Assembly: GCA_018240595.1 (NCBI GenBank) | Contig: JAFEFL010000064.1 | Location: 248,001 to 312,000 of the forward strand | Length of the DNA stretch: 64,000 nt | Reading direction: 5' to 3' | From: Pseudomonadota bacterium | Lineage (GTDB): Bacteria > Pseudomonadota > Alphaproteobacteria > Rhizobiales > Xanthobacteraceae | Part shown: in pieces, positions 35,611 to 47,435 of the stretch | How the letters are laid out: every line of letters starts with the position of its first letter | Position numbering within the stretch: position 1 is the stretch's first letter | The notes under the pieces: generated by a model | The model's database searches: none | What the model was told of the DNA's origin: nothing | The model's input: only the letters and a program-made list of their open reading frames with translations | Translations under genes and position numbers: made by a program

Positions 35611-36597
35611 TTACGAGCCGGACGGCGGCGACTTCTCGCCGAGCCTCACGCCGTTAACGATCGAGCCGTAAAACGACATCGGAGTGTCGTGATACTTCTT
35701 GCGCGTTTCGTCAATGGAGCCGGAGAAACGCGGATCCTGAGGGCGCTCATGGCTATCCATGAAGGCCGCGACGTCCCATGCCTCGTCGTCCGAGAGCACA
35801 CCGCCTTGGCTCAGCGGCATGTTCGCCTTGATGAAGGCGGCCGCATTGTTGATCTGTCCCATGCCCGCGCCCCAATTGAACGAACGCGGCCCCCACAGTG
35901 GCGGGAACACCTTCTCCCCGTCGGCTGATGCCTGTCCCTGTCCGTCGGCGGCATGGCAAAGCGCACAATGTTCGGCGAAAACCTGCTTCCCATGCGCAAG
36001 GTCGAACGGCTTGTTCGGTTTCTTGAGTTTCTCGTATCCGTGCGGACCCGCGCCGGTCGGCGCTCCCTTAGCGAGGAAGAAGGCGTAGGTCTCCAAAGCC
36101 ACCAGCACCTTGTCGCCATAGGGCGGTGCCTTGCCGTTCATGCTGAAACGGAAACAGCCTTGCAGACGCTCGGCGAACGAGTTGACGTGTCCGTTCTTGG
36201 ATCGATAGGCGGGGTAATTGACATAGGCCGCCCATAAGGGCGCCGCGCTCGCAAGCCGCCCGGAATCGAGGTGGCAATTCTGGCACGTCAGATCGTTGCT
36301 AACGAATTGCGGTGCATACTGCTGAGGATGACGAAAGATATTCTCGCCCAGCCGCACGACGTCACCGAACTCGTTATTGGGAATGGCGCTTTCGGGAGGC
36401 GGGGCGAAGTCCGCGAGCGTCTTTCTCGTGCTGTGTTCCGGGCTCGGCTTTGCAGCCTCCGGCGGTGCGCCGGCGCGTAACGGCGCGGCAGGTTCAACAA
36501 TCTCCCCATGTGGCAGCGCGTAACCGATGAGCATGGCGGCGCCGAGAATGACGACCCCCGCCGCCCAAGATTGCCATGTGGATGCGTTCCCGCTCAT
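35611..36597 (-). CDS. Di-heme cytochrome c, thiosulfate dehydrogenase TsdA-like
   Basis: The 328-residue protein has an N-terminal membrane anchor or signal (about 10-28) and two heme sites, C105-x2-C108-H and C211-x2-C214-H. The stretch 'CHLDSGRLASAAPLWAAY' and 'LQGCFRFSMNGKAP' (Cys148) match TsdA, where a cysteine in that second motif is an unusual axial heme ligand. TsdA joins two thiosulfates into tetrathionate in the periplasm. Its start overlaps the stop of the cytochrome c4 gene, its likely electron acceptor. Confidence 0.85.
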   Translation of the reverse strand: MSGNASTWQSWAAGVVILGAAMLIGYALPHGEIVEPAAPLRAGAPPEAAKPSPEHSTRKTLADFAPPPESAIPNNEFGDVVRLGENIFRHPQQYAPQFVSNDLTCQNCHLDSGRLASAAPLWAAYVNYPAYRSKNGHVNSFAERLQGCFRFSMNGKAPPYGDKVLVALETYAFFLAKGAPTGAGPHGYEKLKKPNKPFDLAHGKQVFAEHCALCHAADGQGQASADGEKVFPPLWGPRSFNWGAGMGQINNAAAFIKANMPLSQGGVLSDDEAWDVAAFMDSHERPQDPRFSGSIDETRKKYHDTPMSFYGSIVNGVRLGEKSPPSGS

Positions 36598-37289
36598 TGC
36601 TTGGCCTCGCTCGCCTTGGACGCTGCTGTGACACCGATCGGCAGGCTCGCGTAATATGCGGCAACAGCGTTGATCTGTTTGTCGTCGAGCTTGCTGGCGA
36701 TACCCTTCATCAGGTGCATGGGATCATTGCCGCGCCCGCCGCTCTTCCAGGCGGTAAGCTGGTTGGCGATGTAGACCGCCGACTGGCCGGCAAGCTGCGG
36801 AAAAGCGCCGCCGACGCCGAGACCCGAGGTGCCGTGGCATTGGGCGCAGGCCGGCACGCCTTTGCTCCATATGCCTCGCTGCGCCAGGACCTGACCGGCG
36901 CCAATCAACGCTTGGTCGGGGGCTTCCTGGCTGGCGGCCTTGGGCGGCGACAGGCTCGCCAGGTAGCTGCCCAACGCCTCGCGGTCTGCCGCGCCGAGAT
37001 TGCGCGCGATCGGCGCCATGATGTCGTTGCGTCGAGACTCGTCCGCAAAACTGGCGAGCTGATGCTCGATATAGCCGGCATTGAGACCTGCAAGGCGAGG
37101 ATAACCGGCGTCCGGCTGCCCTTCGCCCTGCTCGCCATGACAGGCGACGCAGGCAGGCACATCGTTGCCCTTGCCGCTATGCGCGATATCTTCGCCACTG
37201 GCGGCCAGGGCCGGGTTGAACCCGGCGGTCATCAATGCGGCGACCATGATCGCGCGAACGAGCCTCTGCGGAATCCGCCGCCTCATCAT
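36594..37289 (-). CDS. Di-heme cytochrome c4-type protein, likely TsdB-like partner
   Basis: The 231-residue protein has a signal peptide ending near 'ALAA' (residue 30) and two heme sites, C47-x2-C50-H and C148-x2-C151-H, each followed by 'P.LAG....YI..QL' as in cytochrome c4. It probably carries electrons from the TsdA-like protein to the respiratory chain. ATG 37289 has GGGAG 7 bases upstream. Confidence 0.88.
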   Translation of the reverse strand: MMRRRIPQRLVRAIMVAALMTAGFNPALAASGEDIAHSGKGNDVPACVACHGEQGEGQPDAGYPRLAGLNAGYIEHQLASFADESRRNDIMAPIARNLGAADREALGSYLASLSPPKAASQEAPDQALIGAGQVLAQRGIWSKGVPACAQCHGTSGLGVGGAFPQLAGQSAVYIANQLTAWKSGGRGNDPMHLMKGIASKLDDKQINAVAAYYASLPIGVTAASKASEAKQ

Positions 37290-37347
37290 CCGTTTTCTCC
37301 CGGCGAACCGTGCGATCGCGCTATTTTGTGCGAGCACTCGCTCGTCA

Positions 37348-37377
37348 ATTACATATGCGAAATGGTATATATGTAAT
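37348..37377. promoter_or_regulatory. 9-bp inverted repeat before the cytochrome/TsdA operon
   Basis: ATTACATAT (37348-37356) and ATATGTAAT (37369-37377) are perfect reverse complements 12 bases apart. They lie 60-90 bases before the cytochrome c4 start, in very AT-rich DNA between two divergent-looking gene blocks. ArsR-type sulfur or redox regulators bind sites of this kind; no regulator gene is adjacent. Confidence 0.5.
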
Positions 37378-37404
37378 GGAACACGAAAGCAAAGGGCTAC
37401 CGCC

Positions 37405-39153
37405 TCAATAGCCGGCGGCCAGCGCGCCGCGCGTGCGCGTGTCGGCGGCGCCGACGTAATGTTGCGGTTCGAACTCGGTCTTCGGCAGCACCGCGATCGA
37501 GTTGGCCGAGGTGTGCGGATCGGTCGGTACCAGTTTGTGGCCGCGCGCGGCGAGAGCGTCCAGTACTGGTCGTGGAAAGCCGTTCTCGACATAGGTCTGG
37601 TCCGGCAGCCACTGGTGATGGATGCGCGGCGCGCTCACCGCCTGGGCGATGTCCATATGGAAGTCGATCACGTTGGTGATGATCTGCAGCACCGCGGTGA
37701 TGATGCGGCTGCCGCCCGGCGAGCCGGTGACGAGGAACGGCTTGCCGTCCTTGAGGACGATGGTCGGCGTCATCGACGACAGCGGCCGCTTGCCCGGGCC
37801 CGGCAGATTGGCGGCGAAGCCGACGAGGCCATAGGCGTTGGAGGCGCCGGCCTTGGCGGTGAAATCGTCGAGTTCGTTGTTGAGCAGGACGCCGGTGCCG
37901 TCGGCGATCAGGCCGAGGCCGTAGGAGAAGTTCAGCGTATAGGTATTCGACACCGCGTTGCCGTCGCGGTCGATCACCGAGAAATGCGTGGTGTTCTGAC
38001 CTTCGAAATCCGCCGGCTTGCCGGCCTTGATCTCTGACGATGGCGTCGCCTTGTCGGTGACGCTGGCGCGCAGCATGGCGGCGTATTTCTTCGAGATCAG
38101 TCCGGCGATCGGCATCTTCACCGAATCCGGATCGCCCATGTACACGGCGCGGTCGGCATAAGCGCGTTTCATCGCCTCGATGAAATAATGCAATGCCTCG
38201 TCGTTGCGGCCGAGCTTGCCGAGGTCGTAGCCTTCGAGAATGTTGAGCATCTCGATCAGGTGCACGCCGCCGGACGACGGCGGCGGCATCGAGACGATGT
38301 CGTAGCCGCGATAGGTGCCTTGCACCACCGGTCGCTCGACGGCGCGGTAATTGGCGAGATCCTCGGCGGTCATGATGCCGCCGGCGCTCTTCACCGCGGC
38401 GACAATGTTCTTCGCCACGTCGCCGCGATAGAAGCCGTCGGGCCCTTTGCCGGCGATCTTCTTCAAGGTGTCGGCAAGATCGAACTGGATCAGCCGGTCG
38501 CCGGCCTCCAGCGGCTGGTTGCCATTCTTCAGGAGGATCGCGGCGGAGGACGGCCAGCGCGACAGTTTCTTCGCCGCGTCAGGCAGCGAGTCGGCGGTGT
38601 CGTCCTGGATCTGGAAGCCTTCTTGCGCGAGACGGATCGCCGGCTGCAGCAGGTCGCTCAGCGACAGCCGGTGCGAGCCGTATTTTTCCGCCGCCATGGC
38701 GAGCCCGGCGACCGTGCCGGGCACGCCGACGGCGAGGCCGGAGTCCCGCGACTTCACCGGATCGGGATTGCCCTGCGCGTCGAGAAACATGGTCGGCGTC
38801 GCCGCGGCCGGCGCGGTCTCGCGGTAATCGATCGAGGTGTTCTTGTTGTCCTTGGCGAGGTGAATGACCATGAAGCCGCCGCCGCCGAGATTGCCGGCGC
38901 GCGGGTAGGTCACGGCAAGCGCGAAACCGACGGCAACCGCGGCATCCACGGCATTGCCGCCGCGATCGAGGATCTCGACGCCGATGCGCGCCGCGGTGCG
39001 CTCCTGCGCCACCACCATGCCGTTGTCGCCGACGATGCCGCGCGCCGGCGGAAACGACTTCTGCGAGGTGGCGAGTTGCGGCGTCGATTGCGCCAGCGCC
39101 AGCGAGGCGGTGACGAGGAGGGCGAGGGTCGTGGTGATAAATCGCTGGAGCAT
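37405..39153 (-). CDS. ggt: Gamma-glutamyltranspeptidase precursor
   Basis: The 582-residue protein has a signal peptide ending near 'ALAQ' and the two-subunit GGT layout. The self-cleavage threonine is in 'NTTHFSVIDRDGNAVS', about residue 388, and the 'LNNELDDF' and 'PLSSMTPTIV' motifs of the small subunit follow. It cleaves glutathione and other gamma-glutamyl compounds in the periplasm. ATG 39153 gives a clean signal peptide; a GTG at 39168 is possible. Confidence 0.93.
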   Translation of the reverse strand: MLQRFITTTLALLVTASLALAQSTPQLATSQKSFPPARGIVGDNGMVVAQERTAARIGVEILDRGGNAVDAAVAVGFALAVTYPRAGNLGGGGFMVIHLAKDNKNTSIDYRETAPAAATPTMFLDAQGNPDPVKSRDSGLAVGVPGTVAGLAMAAEKYGSHRLSLSDLLQPAIRLAQEGFQIQDDTADSLPDAAKKLSRWPSSAAILLKNGNQPLEAGDRLIQFDLADTLKKIAGKGPDGFYRGDVAKNIVAAVKSAGGIMTAEDLANYRAVERPVVQGTYRGYDIVSMPPPSSGGVHLIEMLNILEGYDLGKLGRNDEALHYFIEAMKRAYADRAVYMGDPDSVKMPIAGLISKKYAAMLRASVTDKATPSSEIKAGKPADFEGQNTTHFSVIDRDGNAVSNTYTLNFSYGLGLIADGTGVLLNNELDDFTAKAGASNAYGLVGFAANLPGPGKRPLSSMTPTIVLKDGKPFLVTGSPGGSRIITAVLQIITNVIDFHMDIAQAVSAPRIHHQWLPDQTYVENGFPRPVLDALAARGHKLVPTDPHTSANSIAVLPKTEFEPQHYVGAADTRTRGALAAGY

Positions 39154-39176
39154 CGGAGTGTGTAGCACCGCTCAGA

Positions 39177-39830
39177 CTACCGCGCCTGCCCGTGATACAC
39201 CGTGTTCGGCCGCATGTCGGTGGCGGTGGCGACGCGGTTAGACATGTTGAAGAAGCCGGTGATCGCCGCGATGTCCCAGATGTCGCGCTCGGAAAAGCCG
39301 GCCTTGCGCAGCGTTTCGCGATCGGCATCCTCGACCTCGGCCGGCGTCACGGTCAGCTTCACCGCGAAATCGAGCATGGCGCGCTGTCGCGGATCGAGCC
39401 GCGCCGCGCGATAGTTCATCACGATCTGCTCGCCGAGCAGCGGATTGCCGGAATATTGCCGCACCGCTGCGCCATGCGCGGTCAGGCAATAATAGCAGCG
39501 GTTCTGCGACGACACCGCGACCGCGATCATCTCGCGCTCGAGCTTGGACAGGCCGCTCGGCGCCAGCATCAGGTCGTTGTACATCGCGGCGAAGGCTTCG
39601 AGCTTGGCGTTGTCGAAGGCGTAGGCCGCCAGCACGTTGGGAATGAAGCCGAGCTTGTCCTGGCATTTCTGGAAATAGGCGCTCATCGCCGGCGACAGCT
39701 CGCCTTGCGGCAGGTCGAGCGCGATGATCGGAACATCGTCGGGGGCCGGCGTGGCGACGTTGCCTTTTGCGGGCTTGGCGGCAGCTTTCGTCGCCACGCT
39801 GCCGGATTTCTTGTTCGCCGCTTTGGCCAT
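39177..39830 (-). CDS. AhpD-like carboxymuconolactone decarboxylase-family peroxidase-related protein
   Basis: The 217-residue protein has a Lys/Ala-rich N-terminal 35 residues, then an all-helical AhpD core with the redox motif 'CYYCLTAHG' near residue 122. It matches the uncharacterised peroxidase-related subfamily. It sits 23 bases before ggt on the same strand, so joint transcription is likely, which hints at a link to thiol metabolism. Confidence 0.85.
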   Translation of the reverse strand: MAKAANKKSGSVATKAAAKPAKGNVATPAPDDVPIIALDLPQGELSPAMSAYFQKCQDKLGFIPNVLAAYAFDNAKLEAFAAMYNDLMLAPSGLSKLEREMIAVAVSSQNRCYYCLTAHGAAVRQYSGNPLLGEQIVMNYRAARLDPRQRAMLDFAVKLTVTPAEVEDADRETLRKAGFSERDIWDIAAITGFFNMSNRVATATDMRPNTVYHGQAR

Positions 39831-40119
39831 GGCTCCACCCAAAAATTTTCTTCGTTGCACCGAGGCCTAAGCTACACCGCTTCGCGGCTGTGCGATATGC
39901 GCCGATTGTGACGATTTATCTTTCTATATCAACATGTTGTGAGGCCGCATCCGGCATCTCATCGGGCGGTCACGGTGCCGTCACCAATTGATGTGTTGCT
40001 CTCGACCTGACGGTCGGGAAGGTGAAAACTGCGTCACCAGCCTCGACTGATTCACCGGATGCATATCGCGCCGCTGAGCGGTCCCTGCTTCGGAAAGACC
40101 CTTCCGCTGCTCCTGCCCC
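39831..40119. other. Intergenic region before NAD-GDH
   Basis: This 289-base stretch separates the divergent AhpD-like and NAD-GDH genes. It contains one perfect palindrome, CAACATGTTG (39930-39939), in an AT-rich patch, and no gene or terminator that I can support. Promoters of both genes must lie here. Confidence 0.4.
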
Positions 40120-43100
40120 ATGAGGTCCCCCGTGCTGGATAAATTGGCTCAAACCAATCAGGCCAACGCCGAACAGGCCGCCGCGCAGGCGATCATCGCG
40201 CAGGCCGGCAATGCCCTCGCGGCCCGGCACCCGGAGATTCCGAAGACCTTTGTCGCGCAGATGTTCGATCGCGTCGTGCCGGAAGACATCGTGCGCTACT
40301 CCGCGGCGGAAATGGCGGCGCTCGGCGAGCGCGCCTGGCAGTTCCTCGCGCAGCGTCCGGCCGACGCGCCGAAAGTGCGCTGCGAGCTGGTGACGCTCGA
40401 CGAAGCCGGTGGCCACAGGACCATCACCGTCGTCGAGATCGTCAATGATGACATGCCGTTCCTCGTCGATTCGGTGACCAACGAATTCGCCGACCGGCGG
40501 CTCGACGTGCGCTTCGTCGCGCATCCGGTGTTCAACGTACGGCGCGAGGGCGGCAAGCTCGTCTCGTTCGACGGGAGCGCGCGTGAAAGCTTCATTCACA
40601 TTCACATCGCCCCGATCGCCGACGCGGCGCAGCGCGCCGATCTTGCCGCGGCGATCGAACTCATTCTGGCGCAGGTCCGCGTCGCGGTGGCCGACTGGCG
40701 GCCGATGCTGGAGCGCGTCAACGCCATCGTCAGCAACCTCAAGACCAATCCGCCGCCGCTGCCGGTGGACGAGATCGGCGAGGGCATTCATTTCCTGCAA
40801 TGGCTGCTCGACGACCACTTCACCTTCCTCGGCCTGCGCGACTATGTCGTCAGCGGCAACGGCCTCGATCCGGATTTCGCCACCAGCCTCGGCATCATGC
40901 GCGACACCGGCATGCGCGTGCTCAAGCGCGGCGACCAGCATCTCGAATTCACCCCGGAAATCATGGCGTTTCTCAACGAGCCGCGGCCGCTGATCATCGC
41001 CAAGGCCAACGTGCATTCGCGCGTGCACCGGCGCACTTATCTCGATTACGTCGGCGTCAAGAAGTACGACGCCGAGGGCAATCTGATCGGCGAGCACCGC
41101 ATCGTCGGCCTGTTCACCTCGTCGGCCTATACGCGGGCGACCCGCAACATTCCCTATGTCCGCCGCAAGATCGCGGCGATCGAGCAGCGCGCCGGCTTCG
41201 CGCCGAACAGCCACTCCGCCAAGGCGCTGGCCAACGTGCTCGAGCATTATCCGCGCGACGAACTATTCCAGGTCGACGAGGATACGCTGTTCGAGTTCGC
41301 CATTGCCATCATGCAGCTCGACGAGCGGCCGCGCGTGCGCGTGCTGGCGCGGCGCGACCGCTTCGACCGTTTCGTCTCGGCCATGGTCTATGTACCGCGC
41401 GAGCGCTACGACAGCGCGCTGCGCGTCAAGATCGGCGACTATCTGGCGCAAGCCTTCAACGGCCGGGTGTCGGCGTTCTATCCGTTCTTTCCGGAAGGGC
41501 CGCTGGTCCGCGTGCACTTCATCATCGGCCGCTCCGGCGGCGAGGCGAAAGCGGTCACCCGCGAGACTTTGGAACGCGAGGTCGCCGACATCGTGCGCAG
41601 CTGGCGCGACAGCCTCGCCGATGCGCTGCATGGCGGCTACGGCCCGGACAAGGCGCGCGAACTGTTCGAGCGCTACGGCGCCGCCTTCTCTGCGGGCTTC
41701 GAGGACACCTATGCGCCGTCGGTCGCGGCGTCCGACGTCCGCGTCGTCGAGCAGCTCACCGAGCAGCGGCCGCTCGGCGTCGATTTCCATCGCCGCGACG
41801 GCGAGGGCAAGCAGGCCGTCGGCCTCAAGGTGTGGAGCTTTGCCCGGCCGCTGCCGTTGTCCGAGCGCGTGCCGGTGCTGGAAAACATGGGTTTCCGCGT
41901 CGTCGACGAGCGCACCTACGACATCAAGCCGGCCGGAAAGGCCGAGGTCTGGTTCCACGACATGCTGCTCGAGCGCGCCGACGGAGCGCCTATCGATCTT
42001 GAACAGAACAAGGCGACGCTGGAGGCCGCTTTCCTCAACATCATGCGCGGCGGCGCCGAGAACGACGGCTACAACGCGCTGACGCTGACTGCGGGCCTCG
42101 GCTGGCGCGACGTCGCGCTGATCCGCACGTTGTCGCGCTATTTGCGTCAGATCCGCTCGCCCTATTCGCAGGACTACATGTGGGCGACCCTGGTGAAGCA
42201 TTCGGCGGTCGCCGCCGACGTCGTCGAACTGTTCTACGCCCGCTTCGATCCGCGCGGCGAAGCCACCGATCTGCGCGACGGCAATCAGAAGATGATCGCC
42301 GAGCGCATCGAGAGCCACCTCGAGAAGGTCGACAGCCTCGACGAGGACCGCATCCTGCGCGTCTTCCTCAACGCCGTGCAGTCGGCGATCCGCACCAACT
42401 TCTTCCAGACCGACAAGAACGGCCAGCTCAAGCCGCTGATCGCCATCAAGTTCGAAAGCGGCAAGATCACCGAAATGCCGCTGCCGCGGCCGCTCTACGA
42501 AATCTTCGTCTATTCGCCGCGGGTCGAAGGCATCCACATGCGCTTCGGCAAGGTGGCACGCGGCGGCATCCGCTGGTCCGACCGGCCGCAGGATTTCCGC
42601 ACCGAGATCCTCGGCCTGGTCAAGGCGCAGCAGGTCAAGAACGCGGTCATCGTGCCGGTCGGCGCCAAGGGCGGCTTCGTGCCGAAGCAGATGCCGAAGA
42701 ACCCGACGCGCGACCAGTTCATGGCCGAGGGCATCGCCACCTACAAATTGTTCATCTCGTCGCTCTTGGAGATTACCGACAATTACGCGCCGGACGGCAC
42801 GATCGTCCCGCCCGAGAACGTGGTGCGGCACGAGGGCGACGATCCGTATCTCGTCGTCGCCGCCGACAAGGGCACCGCGACCTTCTCCGATATCGCCAAC
42901 GGCATCGCCGTCGAGCACGGCTTCTGGCTCGGCGATGCCTTCGCCTCCGGCGGCTCGGCCGGCTACGACCACAAGGTGATGGGCATCACCGCGCGTGGCG
43001 CCTGGGAATCGGTCAAGCGCCATTTCCGCGAGATGGACATCAACATCCACGAGACGCCGTTCACCGCCATCGGCGTCGGCGACATGTCGGGCGACGTGTT

Positions 43101-44943
43101 CGGCAACGGCATGCTGCGCGAGAACACCATCAAGCTGGTCGCCGCCTTCGACCATCGCGACATCTTCATCGATCCCGACCCGGATCCGAAGGAGAGCTTC
43201 ATCGAGCGCCAGCGGCTGTTCGACCTGCCGCGATCGAGCTGGCAGGATTACGACAAGGCGCTGCTGTCCAGGGGCGGCGGCATCTATCCGCGCAGCTCCA
43301 AGGAAATCAGGCTGTCGCCCGAGGCGCAAAAGCTGATCGGCGTCGGCGAAAGCGTGACGCCGCAGGCGCTCATGAAGGCGATCCTGAAGATGAAGGCCGA
43401 CCTCTTGTTCTTCGGCGGCATCGGCACCTATGTGCGCGCCGCCAGCGAAAACGACGAGGCGGCCGGCGACCGCGCCAACGATCCGATCCGCATCACCGGC
43501 GCGGAGCTGCGCGTCAAGGTGGTCGGCGAGGGCGCCAATCTCGGCATGACGCAGCGCGGCCGTATCGAGGCGGCGCTGAGCGGCGTGCGCCTCAACACCG
43601 ACGCCATCGACAATTCCGCCGGGGTCAACACCTCGGACGTCGAGGTCAATATCAAGGTCGCCTATTCGTCGCTGGTGCGCGCCGGCACGCTGACGATCGA
43701 GCAGCGCAACGGCGAACTGGTCGAGATGACCGACGAAGTGGCGCGGCTCGTGCTGCGCAACAACTACCAGCAGACGCTCGCGATCTCGCTGGCGCATCGC
43801 CGCGGGCTCGAGGACCTCGGCTTCCAGCAGCGCCTGATGCAGACTTTGGAACAACACGGCCTGCTCGACCGCGCGGTCGAATATCTGCCCGACGAAATGG
43901 CGCTGGCCGACCGGCGCAAGCGCAACCTGCCGCTGACGCGGCCGGAACTGGCGGTGCTGCTCGCTTACGCCAAGCTGACGCTGTATTCGGAATTGCTCGA
44001 TTCCACGGTGCCGGACGACCCCTATCTCGGCCGTGAGATCAACCGCTATTTCCCGCAGGAAATGACCAAACGCCATCCGGAGGCGCTGCAGTCGCACCGC
44101 CTGCGCCGCGAGATCATCGCCACGCAGCTCACCAACTCGATGATCAACCGCGGCGGCGCCACCTTGATCGTGCGCATCGCCGACCAGACCGGCGCCACGG
44201 CGGCTTCGATCGCCGCGGCCTTCGCCGCCGTGCGCAACAGCTACGACATGGTGGAATTGAACGGCGAGATCGACAAGCTCGACAACAAGGTGGACGGCGA
44301 CACGCAGTTGTCGCTTTACGCCGCGGTGCAGGGCCTGCTGCTCGACCGGCTGGTCTGGTTCCTGCGCAATGTCGATCTCAAGCTCGGCCTCGACACCATC
44401 GTCGCGCATTACCGCGAAGGCATCGCCCAGGTCGAAGCCGCGCTCGATAATACGCTGTCGAAACAGTCGGCCGCGGCGCGCAGCGCCCGCATCGCCGAGC
44501 TGACGCGCGACGGCGTGCCCGAGCCGTTGGCGCGGCGTATCGCCAATCTCGCTTTCACCAAGGCGGCGCCGGACATCGTGCTGGTGGCCGATCGCGCCGG
44601 CAAGCCGGTCGCCGAAGTCACGGCGACCTATTTCGCCACCGAAGCCTTCTTCCAGCTCGACAAGGTCGCGCATGCGGTGCCGGGCATCGTCGTGTCGGAT
44701 TACTTCGACCGTCTGGCGCTCGATCGCGCCGTCGATCAGATCGGCGATGCCGAACGGCGGCTGACCTCGGCGATGGTCGGCAACGGTCACGCCGGCGCCG
44801 AGGCGGTGGAAGCCTGGCTCGGCCCGCGCCGCGGCGAGGTCGAGCGCATCCGCGCCGCGATCCACGAGATCGCCGGCTCCGGGCTCACCTTGTCGAAGCT
44901 GTCGGTGGCGGCGAGCCTCTTGGGCGATCTGGCGCGGGAGTAG
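40120..44943 (+). CDS. gdhB: NAD-specific glutamate dehydrogenase, large (180-kDa) form
   Basis: The 1607-residue protein is the L-180 class enzyme: about 700 residues of ACT-like regulatory region, then the catalytic core with 'RGGIRWSDRPQDFRTEI' near residue 815 and the glutamate-binding Lys in 'GAKGGFVPKQ' near 850, the NAD fold ('GDMSGDVFGNGM' near 987), and a C-terminal helical domain of about 400 residues. It turns glutamate into 2-oxoglutarate and ammonium and is mainly catabolic. It stands alone, with its stop followed by a repeat and the katG terminator. Confidence 0.96.
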   Translation: MRSPVLDKLAQTNQANAEQAAAQAIIAQAGNALAARHPEIPKTFVAQMFDRVVPEDIVRYSAAEMAALGERAWQFLAQRPADAPKVRCELVTLDEAGGHRTITVVEIVNDDMPFLVDSVTNEFADRRLDVRFVAHPVFNVRREGGKLVSFDGSARESFIHIHIAPIADAAQRADLAAAIELILAQVRVAVADWRPMLERVNAIVSNLKTNPPPLPVDEIGEGIHFLQWLLDDHFTFLGLRDYVVSGNGLDPDFATSLGIMRDTGMRVLKRGDQHLEFTPEIMAFLNEPRPLIIAKANVHSRVHRRTYLDYVGVKKYDAEGNLIGEHRIVGLFTSSAYTRATRNIPYVRRKIAAIEQRAGFAPNSHSAKALANVLEHYPRDELFQVDEDTLFEFAIAIMQLDERPRVRVLARRDRFDRFVSAMVYVPRERYDSALRVKIGDYLAQAFNGRVSAFYPFFPEGPLVRVHFIIGRSGGEAKAVTRETLEREVADIVRSWRDSLADALHGGYGPDKARELFERYGAAFSAGFEDTYAPSVAASDVRVVEQLTEQRPLGVDFHRRDGEGKQAVGLKVWSFARPLPLSERVPVLENMGFRVVDERTYDIKPAGKAEVWFHDMLLERADGAPIDLEQNKATLEAAFLNIMRGGAENDGYNALTLTAGLGWRDVALIRTLSRYLRQIRSPYSQDYMWATLVKHSAVAADVVELFYARFDPRGEATDLRDGNQKMIAERIESHLEKVDSLDEDRILRVFLNAVQSAIRTNFFQTDKNGQLKPLIAIKFESGKITEMPLPRPLYEIFVYSPRVEGIHMRFGKVARGGIRWSDRPQDFRTEILGLVKAQQVKNAVIVPVGAKGGFVPKQMPKNPTRDQFMAEGIATYKLFISSLLEITDNYAPDGTIVPPENVVRHEGDDPYLVVAADKGTATFSDIANGIAVEHGFWLGDAFASGGSAGYDHKVMGITARGAWESVKRHFREMDINIHETPFTAIGVGDMSGDVFGNGMLRENTIKLVAAFDHRDIFIDPDPDPKESFIERQRLFDLPRSSWQDYDKALLSRGGGIYPRSSKEIRLSPEAQKLIGVGESVTPQALMKAILKMKADLLFFGGIGTYVRAASENDEAAGDRANDPIRITGAELRVKVVGEGANLGMTQRGRIEAALSGVRLNTDAIDNSAGVNTSDVEVNIKVAYSSLVRAGTLTIEQRNGELVEMTDEVARLVLRNNYQQTLAISLAHRRGLEDLGFQQRLMQTLEQHGLLDRAVEYLPDEMALADRRKRNLPLTRPELAVLLAYAKLTLYSELLDSTVPDDPYLGREINRYFPQEMTKRHPEALQSHRLRREIIATQLTNSMINRGGATLIVRIADQTGATAASIAAAFAAVRNSYDMVELNGEIDKLDNKVDGDTQLSLYAAVQGLLLDRLVWFLRNVDLKLGLDTIVAHYREGIAQVEAALDNTLSKQSAAARSARIAELTRDGVPEPLARRIANLAFTKAAPDIVLVADRAGKPVAEVTATYFATEAFFQLDKVAHAVPGIVVSDYFDRLALDRAVDQIGDAERRLTSAMVGNGHAGAEAVEAWLGPRRGEVERIRAAIHEIAGSGLTLSKLSVAASLLGDLARE

Positions 44944-44967
44944 GGCTCTTTCTTCCCACTCCCACAC

Positions 44968-45001
44968 AAGGGCGTTCACGCCCGTCTTCGATGGGCTATG
45001 G
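44968..45001. repeat. Short palindromic repeat related to family 2
   Basis: Two small stems lie side by side: GGGCG-TTCA-CGCCC and CCCGTC-TTCG-ATGGG, followed by CTATGG. The order GCGTTC, CGCC, GTC-TTCG-, GGCTATG follows the family 2 elements at 54169-54211 and 62343-62384, though it is more degenerate. Confidence 0.45.
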
Positions 45002-45013
45002 GCAGAGGGGAAG

Positions 45014-45041
45014 AAAAAACGGCCCGGATTGCTCCGGGCCG
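45014..45041 (-). terminator. Rho-independent terminator of katG
   Basis: An 8-bp stem (45020-45027 with 45034-45041) closes a 6-base loop. On the minus strand it is followed by TTTTTT (45014-45019). It lies 27 bases after the katG stop. Confidence 0.8.
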
Positions 45042-45067
45042 CTTGATCTTCACGCGAGGCAGAAAAC

Positions 45068-47254
<2,187 letters not shown>

Positions 47255-47435
47255 GGGGGTCTCTCCGGTCCGTTCTCACGAGCGCACGGGATTACCGGGC
47301 GCTGATGAACTCTGGATGATGTTACGCGCCCATCCTGCGGGCGCTTGCGGGCGGTTGTATGGAGCCATTCCAATCAGGTCCAATCGTATTGCGTGCCATC
47401 ACCGATCAGATTAGCTTATCGGCCTGGAAGCCAAG
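47255..47435. promoter_or_regulatory. katG/oxyR divergent promoter region
   Basis: This 181-base gap separates the starts of katG and oxyR. CCAATC occurs twice 10 bases apart (near 47369 and 47379), and CCGAT/ATCGG form a 5-bp inverted repeat (47402-47406 and 47418-47422). These are possible OxyR contacts, but a full OxyR motif cannot be assigned by eye. Confidence 0.4.

Noticed and set aside
41263..44979. 1238-codon open frame on the minus strand, opposite NAD-GDH
   Set aside because: It lies fully antisense to a well-supported enzyme, has no recognisable domain and an Arg/His/Asp-biased composition expected from reading GC-rich codons backwards.
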